Source of the DNA: Acidimicrobiales bacterium
GTDB taxonomy: Bacteria > Actinomycetota > Acidimicrobiia > Acidimicrobiales > DASWMK01
Length of the DNA: 42,270 nucleotides
Assembly: GCA_036399815.1 (NCBI GenBank)
Contig: DASWMK010000274.1
Coordinates: 1 to 42,270, forward strand
Reading direction: 5' to 3'
The notes beneath the pieces are model-generated. The model saw nothing but the letters and a program-made list of their open reading frames with translations. It had not been told where the DNA came from and searched no databases. The first letter of the stretch is position 1; every line of letters begins with the position of its first letter. Positions 23,081-32,553 of the stretch are shown here, piece after piece. Position numbers and translations under genes: made by a program.

Positions 23081-23735
23081 TGGTTCGTACCATAACGAAT
23101 CTCCGGCGTTCCCGGTGACGGACCGCACCCGCCTGCGGCGCCTCCCCGACCGCGGCTCCTACGACCGCGAGGTGGCCTACCGGATCCTCGACGAGGGCCT
23201 CGTCTGCCACGTCGGCATCGTCCAGGACGGCCAGCCCTTCGTCGTGCCCACCGGGTACGCCCGCATGGGCGACCACCTCGTCGTCCACGGGTCCGTCGCC
23301 AGCCGCCTCATGCGGGCGCTGCGGGCGGGGACCCCGGCGTGCGTGACCGTGACCCTCACCGACGGGCTCGTGCTCGCCAAGTCGGCGTTCCACTCGTCGA
23401 TGAACTACCGCTCGGTCGTCGTCCTCGGGCAGGCCACCGAGGTGACCGACCCGGCGGAGAAGCGGCGGGCCCTCGACGTGCTGGTCGAGCACATGGCGCC
23501 CGGCCGCACGGCCGAGGCGAGGGGCCCGAACGACGTCGAGCTCCGCCAGACGATCGTCGTCACCGTGCCCCTCGAGGAGGTCTCGGTGAAGCAGCGGGTG
23601 GGCGGCCCGAAGGACGACGAGGAGGACCTGGCGCTCCCGGTGTGGGCCGGCGTGGTGCCGTTCCGCGTGGCCGCCGGCACGCCCGAGCCGGCCGAGGGCG
23701 CGCCGGCCTACGCCACCGACTACCGGCGGCCCTGA
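23073..23735 (+). CDS. Pyridoxamine 5'-phosphate oxidase-fold flavoprotein
   Basis: A 220-residue PPOX-like split-barrel protein. Key parts are [60 protein letters not shown] and [20 protein letters not shown], typical of the NimA-like/PPOX family that binds FMN or heme. The start is either the ATG at 23073 (leaderless reading, overlapping the MocR start by 8 bases) or the GTG at 23115, where the conserved part begins. The divergent MocR regulator fits a B6-linked or small-molecule-responsive role. The C-terminus overlaps the convergent purL stop by 16 bases. The substrate is unknown. Confidence 0.88.
   Translation: MVTGSYHNESPAFPVTDRTRLRRLPDRGSYDREVAYRILDEGLVCHVGIVQDGQPFVVPTGYARMGDHLVVHGSVASRLMRALRAGTPACVTVTLTDGLVLAKSAFHSSMNYRSVVVLGQATEVTDPAEKRRALDVLVEHMAPGRTAEARGPNDVELRQTIVVTVPLEEVSVKQRVGGPKDDEEDLALPVWAGVVPFRVAAGTPEPAEGAPAYATDYRRP
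23084..23099. promoter_or_regulatory. Palindromic operator candidate between MocR and PPOX-fold genes
   Basis: TTCGT-ACCATA-ACGAA is a 5-bp inverted repeat with a 6-base centre. On the minus strand its centre reads TATGGT, a fair -10 hexamer ending eight bases before the MocR GTG, so the site would lie on the MocR promoter itself. A MocR dimer bound here could control both genes. The match is short, so chance cannot be excluded. Confidence 0.5.
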
Positions 23736-25927
23736 GCGGCGCCCAGCGCGTCGGGGAGGCGGCGGCGCCAGGCGGCGACGGCGTCGGCCAGCGCCACGTC
23801 GAGCACGCCGTCGACCACCAGCCGGTCGCCGCCCGAACCGCCGAGGAACGCGCTCGGCACGCCGGCCTCGGCCGCGGCCCGGAACACGGCCTGGGCGGCC
23901 GCCGGCTCGGCGCACACGACGGCGGCCGACGGCGACTCGGCGAACAGGGCGTGGTGCCCGTCCACGCCGGCGACCCGGAACCCGACCCCGGACCGGACCG
24001 CCATCTCGGCGAGCGCCAGCCCGAGGCCGCCGTCCGAGCAGTCGTGCACGCCGGCGGCGAGGCCGTCGGCCACCAGCCGGCGGACGAGGGCGAGCAGGCG
24101 GTCGTGGGCGGCGAGGTCGACGGCCGGGGGGCGCCCGCCCCGGTGGCCGCGGACGTCCCAGGCCCACCGTGACCCGCCGAGGGCGGCGGGCGGCTCGCCG
24201 AGCAGGAGCAGGCGCCCCCCGTCGACCAGGCCGACGCCGGGCGGGCGCCCCGCCAGCCGGTCGACCACGCCGAGCACGCCGACCACCGGCGTGGGGTCGA
24301 TGTCGGCGCCGTCGGTGGCGTTGTAGAGGCTGACGTTGCCGCCGACGACGGGCAGGCCGAGGGCGAGGCAGGAGTCGGCCATCCCGTCGATGGCCTCGGA
24401 CAGCTGCCACATCACCTCCGGGTGGCCGGGGTCGCCGAAGTTCAGGCAGTCGACGAGCGCGACCGGGCGGGCGCCCACGCAGGCCAGGTTCAGGGTCGCC
24501 TCGGCCACGACGGCGGCGGTGCCCGCCCTCGGGTCGAGCGAGCACCAGCGGTGGTTCCCGTCGGTGGTCACGGCGAGGGCCCGGCCGGTGTCCTGGCCGG
24601 TGGCCGGGTGCTTCAGGCGCAGGACGGCGGCGTCGCCGCCCGGCCCCTCGACGGTGTTCAGGAACAGCTGGTGGTCGTACTGGGACCACACCCACGACGT
24701 GTCGCACAGCATGGCCAGCAGGTCGGCCCCCGGGTCGCCGGCCGGCAGCCGGGCCGGGTCGTCGGCCAGCCGCCCGTCGAGGTCGGCGGGCCGGCGCCGG
24801 GGCCGGTCGTAGCGGGGGGCGTCCTCGTGGAGGGTCGACGCCGGCACGTCGGCCAGCACCTCGCCGCCGTCGGCGTCGAGTACCCGCAGCCGGCCCGACC
24901 CCGTCACCCGCCCGACGACCGTGGCCCGCACCTCCCAGCGCCGGCAGATGGCCAGCACCTCGTCGAGGTCGGCCGGCGCCACGATGGCGAGCATCCGCTC
25001 CTGGGACTCGCTCGTCATCACCTCGACCGGCGTCATCCCCGGCTCCCGGCACGGCACCGCCCCGGCGAAGACGTCCATCCCGGTGCCGCCCCTCGACGCC
25101 GTCTCGCTCGTGGCGCACGTGAGCCCGGCGCCGCCGAGGTCCTGGATGCCGACGACGAGGCCGGCGTCGAGCAGGGTGAGGCACGCCTCGATCAGGCGCT
25201 TCTCCTCGAACGGGTCGCCCACCTGCACGCTCGGCCGCCGGTCCTCGGCGCCCTCCTCGAAGCTGGCCGACGCCAGCACGCTGACCCCGCCGATGCCGTC
25301 CCGCCCGGTGGACGAGCCGAGCAGCACGGCCAGGTTGCCCTCGCCGACGGCCCGGCCGAGCACGAGGCGGTCGACCGGCAGCAGGCCGAGGCACAGCACG
25401 TTGACGAGCGGGTTGCCGCGATAGGTCGGGTCGAACACGACCTCGCCGCCCACGGTCGGCACGCCGACGGCGTTGCCGTAGCCGGACACGCCGCTCACGA
25501 CGCCCTCGGCGACCCACCGGCTGCGGGCGTCGTCGAGCGGGCCGAAGCGCAGCGGGTCGAGCAGGGCGATCGGGCGGGCGCCCATCGTGAAGACGTCGCG
25601 CAGGATGCCGCCGACCCCGGTGGCCGCGCCCTGGTAGGGCTCGATGGCCGACGGGTGGTTGTGGCTCTCGATGCGCAGGGCGGCGGCGATGCCGTCGCCC
25701 ACGTCGACCACCCCGGCGTTCTCGCCCGGGCCGACGAGCACGTGGGCGCCCTCGCTCGGCAGGCGCCCGAGGTGGGCCCTCGACGACTTGTAGGAGCAGT
25801 GCTCGCTCCACATCACGGCGTACATGGCGAGCTCGAGCGGGTTCGGGGCCCGGCCGAGGAGGCGGGTGACGGCGTCGGCCTCGTCGTCGGTCAGCCCGAG
25901 GGCGCGGTGGAGCGGCTCGGCGTCCAT
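23720..25927 (-). CDS. purL: Phosphoribosylformylglycinamidine synthase, large catalytic subunit (small-type PurL)
   Basis: The 735-residue protein makes FGAM from FGAR, ATP and ammonia supplied by PurQ. Its length is that of the PurSQL type, not of the single-chain 1300-residue enzyme. Signatures are [19 protein letters not shown] near residue 40, [20 protein letters not shown] with the catalytic His, [20 protein letters not shown], and [15 protein letters not shown] in the second half. The ATG at 25927 begins the family N-terminus; the longer frame is a shadow. purS and purQ lie upstream on the same strand but are separated by a plus-strand gene, so purL probably has its own promoter. Confidence 0.96.
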   Translation of the reverse strand: MDAEPLHRALGLTDDEADAVTRLLGRAPNPLELAMYAVMWSEHCSYKSSRAHLGRLPSEGAHVLVGPGENAGVVDVGDGIAAALRIESHNHPSAIEPYQGAATGVGGILRDVFTMGARPIALLDPLRFGPLDDARSRWVAEGVVSGVSGYGNAVGVPTVGGEVVFDPTYRGNPLVNVLCLGLLPVDRLVLGRAVGEGNLAVLLGSSTGRDGIGGVSVLASASFEEGAEDRRPSVQVGDPFEEKRLIEACLTLLDAGLVVGIQDLGGAGLTCATSETASRGGTGMDVFAGAVPCREPGMTPVEVMTSESQERMLAIVAPADLDEVLAICRRWEVRATVVGRVTGSGRLRVLDADGGEVLADVPASTLHEDAPRYDRPRRRPADLDGRLADDPARLPAGDPGADLLAMLCDTSWVWSQYDHQLFLNTVEGPGGDAAVLRLKHPATGQDTGRALAVTTDGNHRWCSLDPRAGTAAVVAEATLNLACVGARPVALVDCLNFGDPGHPEVMWQLSEAIDGMADSCLALGLPVVGGNVSLYNATDGADIDPTPVVGVLGVVDRLAGRPPGVGLVDGGRLLLLGEPPAALGGSRWAWDVRGHRGGRPPAVDLAAHDRLLALVRRLVADGLAAGVHDCSDGGLGLALAEMAVRSGVGFRVAGVDGHHALFAESPSAAVVCAEPAAAQAVFRAAAEAGVPSAFLGGSGGDRLVVDGVLDVALADAVAAWRRRLPDALGAAQGRR

Positions 25928-26006
25928 GACGGCACCGTACCAGCCTCGTCTATTTCGATATGCGGTAGGAGTTGACCCCGAAATAAGGCTGTGGTCACAT
26001 GGCGAC

Positions 26007-26432
26007 ATGGCCACGACCACCAAGCGCAAGAAGCGCGAGCTGTCCGAGGACCACCTCGCCGCGCTCGCCGCGGGACGGACCCAGAGCGCGGCCGTGCGCC
26101 GCTATCTCGAAGCGCTCGAGGCCCACAAGCCGAAGCGGGGACGCAAGCGCACGACCGACACCATCAAGACCCGGCTCGACAGGATCGACGCGGAGCTGCA
26201 AGAGGCGACCTCGCTGCGCCGGCTCCAGCTCATGCAGGAGCGGGCCGACCTCCTCGAGGAGCTCAATGCGACGGCCGCCACCGTCGACCTGTCCGAGCTC
26301 GAGGAGGGGTTCGTGAAGGCGGCCAGGGCCTACGGCGAGCGCAAGGGGATCACGTACGCGACCTGGCGGGACTTCGGCGTGCCGGCCTCCGTGCTCAAGC
26401 GGGCCGGGATCACCAGGGGGGCCGGCATCTGA
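26007..26432 (+). CDS. Conserved-looking basic/helical protein of unknown function
   Basis: The 141-residue protein opens with a Lys/Arg-rich segment ([20 protein letters not shown]). It continues with [20 protein letters not shown] and a long predicted coiled coil around [20 protein letters not shown], then an acidic part. It ends with [20 protein letters not shown], which looks like a small helical DNA- or protein-binding module. No ribosome site precedes the ATG, and a leaderless transcript is possible. It sits alone on the plus strand between purL and purQ, converging on purQ. I cannot name the family; a nucleoid or regulatory role is suggested only by charge and motif style. Confidence 0.75.
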   Translation: MATTTKRKKRELSEDHLAALAAGRTQSAAVRRYLEALEAHKPKRGRKRTTDTIKTRLDRIDAELQEATSLRRLQLMQERADLLEELNATAATVDLSELEEGFVKAARAYGERKGITYATWRDFGVPASVLKRAGITRGAGI

Positions 26433-26463
26433 CGGCCGGCCCGGGAGGACGCCGCGGGCGCCC

Positions 26464-27135
26464 CTAGGCGGGCACGGCCGCGGCCAGCAGGCTCGACAGG
26501 AGCGGCACGCCGTCCTCCGAGCCGAGCAGCGGCATCGACGCCCGTTCCGGGTGAGGCATCAGACCGACCACGTTGCCGCCTTCGGAGCAGATTGCCGCGA
26601 TGTCGTCGACGGATCCGTTGGGATTGTCGACGTAGCGGAGCACGACCCGTCCCTCGTCGCGCAGGCGCCGCACGGTCTCGTCGTCACAGGTGTAGTTGCC
26701 CTCGAAGTGGTTGATCGGGAGGCGCAGGACGGTGCCCTCCTCGACGGCCGACGTGAGCACGGAACGCTGCGTCTCCACCCGGACCCGCACGGTGGTGCAG
26801 AGGAATTTCAGGCCGCGATTCTTCTGCAACGCACCGGGCAGCAGGCCCGCTTCGGTGAGGACCTGGAAGCCGTTGCAGATGCCGACGACCGGGCCGCCCT
26901 CGGCCGCGAACGCCTCCACGGCGGCCATCACCGGCGACAGGCGGGCGATCGCCCCGGGCCGCAGGTAGTCCCCGTGCGCGAACCCGCCGGGCAGCACGAG
27001 GGCGTCGACCCCGGCCACCGAGCGGTCACCGTGCCACACCATCCTCGCCGTGCCGCCCAGCCGCTCGACGGCCTCGGCCACGTCCTGCTCGCAGTTGGTG
27101 CCCGGGAACAGCACGATGCCGACGGTGGCGCTCAC
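26464..27135 (-). CDS. purQ: Phosphoribosylformylglycinamidine synthase, glutaminase subunit
   Basis: The 223-residue class I glutamine amidotransferase releases ammonia from glutamine for PurL. The Cys-His-Glu triad is visible. The nucleophile elbow is GPVVGICNGFQVLTEAG with the Cys, and LMPHPERAS near the end carries the His and Glu. The N-terminus is VGIVLFPGTNCEQDVAEAV, typical of PurQ. The GTG start overlaps the purS stop as GTGA, giving tight coupling of the two small subunits. Confidence 0.96.
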   Translation of the reverse strand: MSATVGIVLFPGTNCEQDVAEAVERLGGTARMVWHGDRSVAGVDALVLPGGFAHGDYLRPGAIARLSPVMAAVEAFAAEGGPVVGICNGFQVLTEAGLLPGALQKNRGLKFLCTTVRVRVETQRSVLTSAVEEGTVLRLPINHFEGNYTCDDETVRRLRDEGRVVLRYVDNPNGSVDDIAAICSEGGNVVGLMPHPERASMPLLGSEDGVPLLSSLLAAAVPA

Positions 27136-27392
27136 CGGGGCACCTCGTGGAGCACGCGCACGACCGTGTCCTCCATGACCGGGTTGGCGAGGAAGCGGGC
27201 GCACAGGTCCTCGACGGTGGCCACCGCCGTCGCCTCGTCCGGCGCCTCGACCTCGAGCCGCACGCACTTGCCGGTGCGCACCGACCCCACGTTCTCGAAG
27301 CCGAGGGCCGGCAGGGCCCGTTCGATGGTGGCGCCCTGCGGGTCGGCGATCCCCGGCCGCAGCCACACCTCGACGAGCACGGCGTAGGTCAC
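27132..27392 (-). CDS. purS: Phosphoribosylformylglycinamidine synthase, PurS subunit
   Basis: The 86-residue small subunit bridges PurL and PurQ. The sequence VLVEVWLRPGIADPQGATIE, then RALPALGFENVGSVRTGKCV, matches the ferredoxin-like PurS fold. Length is typical. It begins with GTG and overlaps purQ by 4 bases. The gene upstream ends 4 bases before its start, so it is read from the purB-purC transcript. Confidence 0.95.
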   Translation of the reverse strand: MTYAVLVEVWLRPGIADPQGATIERALPALGFENVGSVRTGKCVRLEVEAPDEATAVATVEDLCARFLANPVMEDTVVRVLHEVPR

Positions 27393-27396
27393 GCCG

Positions 27397-28095
27397 TCAC
27401 TGTAGGGGGACGAAGGCGGTGTCCCGGAGGACCGGGACGGCCTCGCTCACGTCGAGCCGGGCCGCCATCTCCACGTCGGCCCCGAGCCCCCTGGCCACGA
27501 GCTCGCGCCCCGAGCCGCAGGCGCCGAGCCAGCCGTCGAGGTCGCCGGCCGCCGACCCGAACGTCTCCATGGCCGCCCTGGCCTCGGGCGAGCAGCTCTC
27601 CCTGGCGGCCGCGACGAGGACGGCGCCCGCGCCCAGCAGGTCCTCGACGGCGACGCGCAGGCGGCCGGGCGGCTCGCCCCACCGCTCGCCGGCGGGCACG
27701 ACGGCGACCACCCCGTCGCCGGCCAGCCGGGCCGCCGCCCGCCCGACGGCCGAGGCGTTGCGCAGGCAGCCGGCCAGCACGGCCGCCCCCCACGCCGTGC
27801 CCTCGATCGACAGGGTGGCGCCGTTCGGCGACGGCAGCTCGACGACGTCGCCCCGCCGCACCCGGGACAGAGCGACCGGCGACAGGTCGGCCGTCGCCGG
27901 GGAGTCGGACGGGCCCGTCCAGCGATGGGGCACCACCGAGCCGCCCCGGCTCACGACCACGTCCACGCAGGTCGTGAAGCGCAGGACGTCGACGACGACG
28001 ACCACGTCGGCCACGGCGGCCAGCCGGCGGAGGCCGTCGAGGCCCCACTCCAGCCGGCACTGGAAGCCGGCCTGGCCGAACGGGTCGTCGCTCAT
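27397..28095 (-). CDS. 2-phosphosulfolactate phosphatase (ComB) family protein in the purine operon
   Basis: The 232-residue protein shows the ComB pattern: VVVVVDVLRFTTCVDVVVSR near residue 30, DVVELPSPNGATLSIEGTAW, and AVLAGCLRNASAVGRAA. Related enzymes remove phosphate from 2-phosphosulfolactate in coenzyme M synthesis, which an actinobacterium is not expected to make, and no comA or comC is nearby. It is locked between purC and purS by a 4-base overlap on one side and a 4-base gap on the other. A different phosphatase role tied to purine or phosphoribosyl metabolism is plausible. The family call is good; the reaction is uncertain. Confidence 0.85.
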   Translation of the reverse strand: MSDDPFGQAGFQCRLEWGLDGLRRLAAVADVVVVVDVLRFTTCVDVVVSRGGSVVPHRWTGPSDSPATADLSPVALSRVRRGDVVELPSPNGATLSIEGTAWGAAVLAGCLRNASAVGRAAARLAGDGVVAVVPAGERWGEPPGRLRVAVEDLLGAGAVLVAAARESCSPEARAAMETFGSAAGDLDGWLGACGSGRELVARGLGADVEMAARLDVSEAVPVLRDTAFVPLQ

Positions 28096-28979
28096 CCGGT
28101 CCCGGCGCCGGGCCAGTCGGCGAAGGACCGGCCGGTGACGAGCTCGTAGGCGGCGACGTAGCGGGCCCTCGTGGCGTCGACCACCTCGGGCGGCAGCGGC
28201 GGCGGGGGCGGGGCCTTGTCCCAGTCGAGCCCGTCGAGGTGGTCGCGGAGCGGCTGCTTGTCGAACGACGGCGGGGTGGCGCCCGGCGACCACCGGTCGG
28301 CCGGCCAGAACCGGGACGAGTCGGGGGTGAGGACCTCGTCGGCCACCACCAGCTCGCCGTCCACCAGGCCGAGCTCGAACTTCGTGTCGGCGACGATGAT
28401 GCCCCGCTCGGCCGCCCACTCGGCGCCCCGCCGGTACAGCTCGAGGCTCACGTCGCGGGCCCGGGTGGCGAGCTCCTCGCCCACGAGGTCGACGGCCGCC
28501 TCGAAGGAGATGTTCTCGTCGTGGCCGACGTCGGCCTTGGTGGACGGCGTGAACACCGGCTCGGGCAGGCGCTCGGCCTCCCGCAGGCCGGTCGGCAGCG
28601 CCGTGCCGTGCATGGTCCCGCTGGTGCGGTACTCCTTCCAGGCCGAGCCGGACAGGTACCCGCGCACGATGCACTCGATCGGCAGCATCTCGGCCCGGCG
28701 GCACAGCATCGCCCGGCCGGCGAGCTCGGGGCGCCTGGCCTCATCGGGCAGGTCGTCGAGGTCGGTCGACAGGAGGTGCGACGGGGCCACGTCGGCCAGG
28801 TGCTCGAACCAGAACGCCGACATGGCGGTGAGGACCCGCCCCTTGTCGGGGATGGGCTCGGCCATGACGACGTCGAAGGCCGAGATGCGGTCCGAGGTGA
28901 CCATCAGCAGGCGGCCGTCGCCGGCGTCGTAGACGTCGCGGACCTTGCCGGTGTGCACGCGCGGGAGGTTCAGGGTCAC
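28092..28979 (-). CDS. purC: SAICAR synthetase
   Basis: The 295-residue enzyme joins aspartate to CAIR with ATP. Signature parts are KVRDVYDAGDGRLLMVTSDR at the N-terminus, ISAFDVVMAEPIPDKGRVLT, PIECIVRGYLSGSAWKEY, and IIVADTKFELGLVDGELVVA near residue 190. The C-terminal extension with FDKQPLRDHL is that of the longer, fungal-like PurC group common in actinobacteria. It overlaps purB and the ComB-like gene by 4 bases each. Confidence 0.96.
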   Translation of the reverse strand: MTLNLPRVHTGKVRDVYDAGDGRLLMVTSDRISAFDVVMAEPIPDKGRVLTAMSAFWFEHLADVAPSHLLSTDLDDLPDEARRPELAGRAMLCRRAEMLPIECIVRGYLSGSAWKEYRTSGTMHGTALPTGLREAERLPEPVFTPSTKADVGHDENISFEAAVDLVGEELATRARDVSLELYRRGAEWAAERGIIVADTKFELGLVDGELVVADEVLTPDSSRFWPADRWSPGATPPSFDKQPLRDHLDGLDWDKAPPPPPLPPEVVDATRARYVAAYELVTGRSFADWPGAGTG

Positions 28980-30406
28980 AGGATGGGCTCCGGGGTGTAG
29001 TCGGCGGCATCGGGATGGCGGGCGACGACGGCGGCGACGGCGTCGGTGAAGGCCCGCACCTGGCGGGGCGCCTCGCCGACGAAGGCCAGCGGGTCGGCCA
29101 CCAGCTTCTCCAGGGCGCCGGCGTCGACGGGCAGGTCGGGGTCGGCGGCGAGGCGGGCGAACAGGTCGGCGCCGGCCTCGTCGCCCGAGCGGCGGGCGAG
29201 GGCGGCGGCCACGGCGTGGCGGCGGATGGCCTCGTGCGCCGCCTCCCGCCCCATGCCGGCCCGCACGGCCTCGACGAGCACGGCGGTCGTGGACAGGAAC
29301 GGCAGCTCCCGGCGCAGCTCGGCCTCGATGACGGCGGGGAAGGCGCCGAGGTCGGCCAGCACGTGGAGGAACGTCTGGAACACGCCGTCGGCGGCGAAGA
29401 ACGCTCCGGGCAGGGCCACCCGGCGCACGACCGAGTCGCTCACGTCGCCCTCGTTCCACTGCCCGCCGGCGATCGCCGTGACCATGGCCAGGTGGCCGCC
29501 GAGGACGGCGGTGAGCGCGCCGATGCGCTCGCAGGACCGCGTGTTCATCTTGTGGGGCATGGCCGACGAGCCGACCTGCCCGGCGGCGAAGCCCTCGGTG
29601 ACGAGCTCGTGGCCGGCCATCAGCCGGACGGTGAGCGCGAGGCTGGCCGGGCCGGACGCGGCCTGCACGAGGGCGGCGACCACGTCGAGGTCGAGGGACC
29701 GGGGGTAGACCTGGCCGACGTTGTCGAGCACGCGGTCGAAGCCGAGGTGGTCGGCGACGGCCCGGTCGAGGGCGGCCACCCGCTCGGGGTCGCCCAGCAG
29801 GTCGAGCTGGTCCCGGGCCGTGCCCACCGGGCCCTTGACCCCCCGCAGCGGGTAGCGGCCGAGCAGGTCCTCGACCCGGGCGAGGGCCTGGAGCAGCTCC
29901 TCGCCGGCGTTGGCGAAGCGCTTGCCGAGCGTGGTCGGCTGGGCCGGCACGTTGTGGGTCCTCGCCGCGATGACGGTCGCCTCGTGCTCCTCGGCCCGCT
30001 CGGCCAGCCGGGCGAGGGCGGCCACCATCCGGTCCCGCACCAGCTCGAGCGAGCGGCGCACCTGGTGCTGCTCCACGTTCTCGGTGACGTCGCGGGAGGT
30101 CAGCCCCTTGTGGGCGTGCTCGGCGCCGGCCAGGGCGGAGAACTCGTCGAGGCGGGCCTTCACGTCGTGGCGGGTGACCCGCTCGCGCTCCTCGATGCGG
30201 TCGAGGTCGACGTCGTCGACCGCCGCCCGGTAGGCCTCCACGACGCCGTCGGGCACCGGCACGCCGAGGTCGCGCTGGGCCTCGAGCACGGCGACCCAGA
30301 GCCGGCGCTCGAGCACGACCTTGGTGCGCGGCGACCACAGGTCGGCCATCTCGGCGCTGGCGTAGCGGGCGGCCAGGACGTCGGGGACGACCGGCTTCGC
30401 GCTCAC
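28976..30406 (-). CDS. purB: Adenylosuccinate lyase
   Basis: The 476-residue enzyme releases fumarate twice in purine synthesis, from SAICAR and from adenylosuccinate. The superfamily signature GQVGSSAMPHKMNTRSCERI contains the flexible catalytic loop Ser. Other conserved parts are RHDVKARLDEFSALAG, HKGLTSRDVTENVEQHQV and ARTHNVPAQPTTLGKRFANA with the second active-site His. I chose the GTG at 30406 (VSAKPVVPDVLAARYASAEM), as upstream residues are not family-like. It heads the purB-purC-comB-like-purS-purQ transcript and is divergent from a zinc-finger gene. Confidence 0.95.
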   Translation of the reverse strand: MSAKPVVPDVLAARYASAEMADLWSPRTKVVLERRLWVAVLEAQRDLGVPVPDGVVEAYRAAVDDVDLDRIEERERVTRHDVKARLDEFSALAGAEHAHKGLTSRDVTENVEQHQVRRSLELVRDRMVAALARLAERAEEHEATVIAARTHNVPAQPTTLGKRFANAGEELLQALARVEDLLGRYPLRGVKGPVGTARDQLDLLGDPERVAALDRAVADHLGFDRVLDNVGQVYPRSLDLDVVAALVQAASGPASLALTVRLMAGHELVTEGFAAGQVGSSAMPHKMNTRSCERIGALTAVLGGHLAMVTAIAGGQWNEGDVSDSVVRRVALPGAFFAADGVFQTFLHVLADLGAFPAVIEAELRRELPFLSTTAVLVEAVRAGMGREAAHEAIRRHAVAAALARRSGDEAGADLFARLAADPDLPVDAGALEKLVADPLAFVGEAPRQVRAFTDAVAAVVARHPDAADYTPEPIL

Positions 30407-30483
30407 CGTGGAGAAATCGTCAAGGTCGCTACGGACGGTGCCGATGGAGCAGGCGGCGACGGGAGTGAAGGGAGGCGGCCACC

Positions 30484-30858
30484 ATGCTCGACACCTGCAC
30501 CAGGCACCCATTCGAGCGGGCCGAGGACACGTGCCGGTCCTGCGGCAACGGCTTCTGCGGGGACTGCCTCGTCTACGCGTTCGGGCCCAAGCGCCCGCCC
30601 TACTGCATCGGCTGCGCCATCGCCGCCGCCGGCGTGCGGTCCACGGCCGGTAACCGGCCGGCCACCCGCAAGGAGCTGCGGGCGGCGGCCAAGGAGCGCA
30701 GGGCCCGCCGGCGGGGCAAGGGCGGCGACCACGTCCAGGTGGCCGAGGCCCTGGCCAGCGCCATCGCCGAGGAGCCGGTGCGGCCGAGCATCGAGGAGAC
30801 GGCGATCGACCCGGCCGGCGACCACAGCTGGGTGCCGGTCGGCGCCGTCGCCCACTAG
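30484..30858 (+). CDS. Small B-box-like zinc-binding protein
   Basis: The 124-residue protein has an N-terminal zinc module with Cys5, His8, Cys17, Cys20, Cys25, Cys28, Cys41 and Cys44. The pattern is C-x2-H, C-x2-C, C-x2-C, C-x2-C, enough for two zinc ions and similar to bacterial B-box zinc fingers. A basic helix follows (TRKELRAAAKERRARRRGKG), then an acidic tail. A GGGAGG ribosome site precedes the ATG. In other bacteria B-box zinc fingers often sit on membrane or rhomboid proteins; this one stands alone. It lies between divergent purB and convergent purE. Function unknown. Confidence 0.8.
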   Translation: MLDTCTRHPFERAEDTCRSCGNGFCGDCLVYAFGPKRPPYCIGCAIAAAGVRSTAGNRPATRKELRAAAKERRARRRGKGGDHVQVAEALASAIAEEPVRPSIEETAIDPAGDHSWVPVGAVAH

Positions 30859-30862
30859 GGCG

Positions 30863-31318
30863 TCAGCCACCGCCCATCTCCCTGCGGTCGGCCTCGAGGC
30901 GCGCCGCCAGGTCGGGGTCGGACACGGCGAGGACCTGGACGGCCAGCACGGCCGCGTTCCTCGCCCCGTCGATGGCGACGGTGGCGACCGGGATGCCCCT
31001 CGGCATCTGCACGGTGGCGTAGAGCGCGTCGACGCCGTTCAGCGCGCTCCCCGACAGGGGCACGCCGATCACCGGCAGGGTCGTGTTGGCGGCGACCGCG
31101 CCGGCCAGGTGGGCGGCCATGCCCGCCCCGCAGATGATCGCCCCGTAGCCGGCCTCGCGGGCGGCGGCCGCGAACCCGGCCACCTTGGTCGGCGTCCGGT
31201 GGGCCGACATCACGTGGACGTCGGCCTCGACGCCGAACTTCCCGAGCGTCTCGACGGCGGGTTGCATCTTGGACTCGTCGCTCGACGACCCCATCAGCAC
31301 GGCGACCTTCAGGCTCAA
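30863..31318 (-). CDS. purE: N5-carboxyaminoimidazole ribonucleotide mutase
   Basis: The 151-residue enzyme converts N5-CAIR to CAIR. The conserved parts are [34 protein letters not shown] with the catalytic His, and [20 protein letters not shown]. PurK, its usual partner, is not in the window. The TTG at 31318 is the best start: it overlaps the purD stop as TTGA and gives a normal short N-terminus, whereas the next GTG would cut into the first strand. The stop lies 5 bases from the convergent zinc-finger gene stop. Confidence 0.93.
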   Translation of the reverse strand: MSLKVAVLMGSSSDESKMQPAVETLGKFGVEADVHVMSAHRTPTKVAGFAAAAREAGYGAIICGAGMAAHLAGAVAANTTLPVIGVPLSGSALNGVDALYATVQMPRGIPVATVAIDGARNAAVLAVQVLAVSDPDLAARLEADRREMGGG

Positions 31319-32553
31319 TGTCGGGTCCAATCCCTCGCTGCGGCAGCAGCCGCGATGTCGGTCCGGTAGTGGATGCCGGCCCAGTGGAGCCGGACGCTGG
31401 CGTCGTAGGCCCGCTGGCGGGCCTTCGCGATCGTCGGTGCCGTGCCGGTGACGCACAGCACCCGGCCGCCGGCGGTGACCAGCGCACCGTCCGGCGCCCG
31501 GCCCACGCCGGCGAAGTACACGGTGACGCCGTCGACCGCGCACGCCGACTCGACGCCGTCGATGCGGTCGCCGGTGCGGACCTCGCCGGGGTAGCCGGCG
31601 GCGGCGCACACGACGGTGACGGCGGCGTCGCTCACGAAGCGGGGCTCGCCCGGCACCCGCCCGGCCGCCGCCCCGGCGAGGAGGTCGGCGAGGTCGCTGT
31701 CGAGACGGGGCAGCACGACCTGGGCCTCCGGGTCGCCGAAGCGCACGTTGTACTCCAGCACCTTCGGGCCGTCCGGGGTCACCATGATGCCGGCGTAGAG
31801 CACGCCGCGGTAGTCGATGCCCCGGCGGCGCAGCTCGGCGAGCGTGGGCTCGACGGCCCGCTCCATGATCTCCTCGACGAGCGCCGGGCGGGTCACCGGG
31901 ACCGGCGAGTACGCGCCCATGCCGCCGGTGTTCGGGCCGGTGTCACCGGTCCCGGCCCGCTTGAAGTCCTGCGCCGGCGCGAGGGCCACCGCCCTGGTGC
32001 CGTCGCACACGGCGAGGAGCGACACCTCGGGCCCGCCCAGCCCCTCCTCGACGACCACCCGGCGGCCGGCGTCGCCGAAGCGCTCGCCGGCCAGCTTGGC
32101 CCGCACGTCGTCCTCGGCGTCGATCAGCGAGTCGGTCACGAACACGCCCTTGCCGGCGGCCAGCCCGTCGGTCTTCACCACGTAGGGCCCGGGCAGGGAC
32201 CGCAGGAACCCGAGGGCGGGGGCCACCTCCGAGAAGGCGCCGTGCCTCGCCGTGGGCACGCCCGCAGCCACCAGCACCTCCTTCATCCACGCCTTGGACC
32301 CCTCGAGGCGGGCGCCGTCGGCGCCAGGGCCGAAGACCAGCGCGCCCCTGGCCCGCAGGCGGTCGGCCAGTCCGTCGACCAGCGGCGCCTCCGGGCCGAT
32401 CACGAACAGGTCGGCCTCGACCTCCTCGGGCGGCGCCGCCACCGACCCGGGGATGCCGGCGTTGCCCGGCGTGACGACGACGTCGGCCGAGCGCCCGAGC
32501 GCGACGGCGAGGGCGTGCTCCCGCCCGCCCGACCCGACGACGCAGACCCTCAC
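31315..32553 (-). CDS. purD: Phosphoribosylamine-glycine ligase (GAR synthetase)
   Basis: The 412-residue ATP-grasp enzyme adds glycine to phosphoribosylamine. Visible motifs are [20 protein letters not shown] at the N-terminus, [37 protein letters not shown] (the ATP-grasp lysine region), [20 protein letters not shown] and [19 protein letters not shown] with the metal-binding residues. The length is normal. It overlaps purA upstream and purE downstream by 4 bases each, forming a purA-purD-purE transcript. Confidence 0.96.
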   Translation of the reverse strand: MRVCVVGSGGREHALAVALGRSADVVVTPGNAGIPGSVAAPPEEVEADLFVIGPEAPLVDGLADRLRARGALVFGPGADGARLEGSKAWMKEVLVAAGVPTARHGAFSEVAPALGFLRSLPGPYVVKTDGLAAGKGVFVTDSLIDAEDDVRAKLAGERFGDAGRRVVVEEGLGGPEVSLLAVCDGTRAVALAPAQDFKRAGTGDTGPNTGGMGAYSPVPVTRPALVEEIMERAVEPTLAELRRRGIDYRGVLYAGIMVTPDGPKVLEYNVRFGDPEAQVVLPRLDSDLADLLAGAAAGRVPGEPRFVSDAAVTVVCAAAGYPGEVRTGDRIDGVESACAVDGVTVYFAGVGRAPDGALVTAGGRVLCVTGTAPTIAKARQRAYDASVRLHWAGIHYRTDIAAAAAARDWTRH

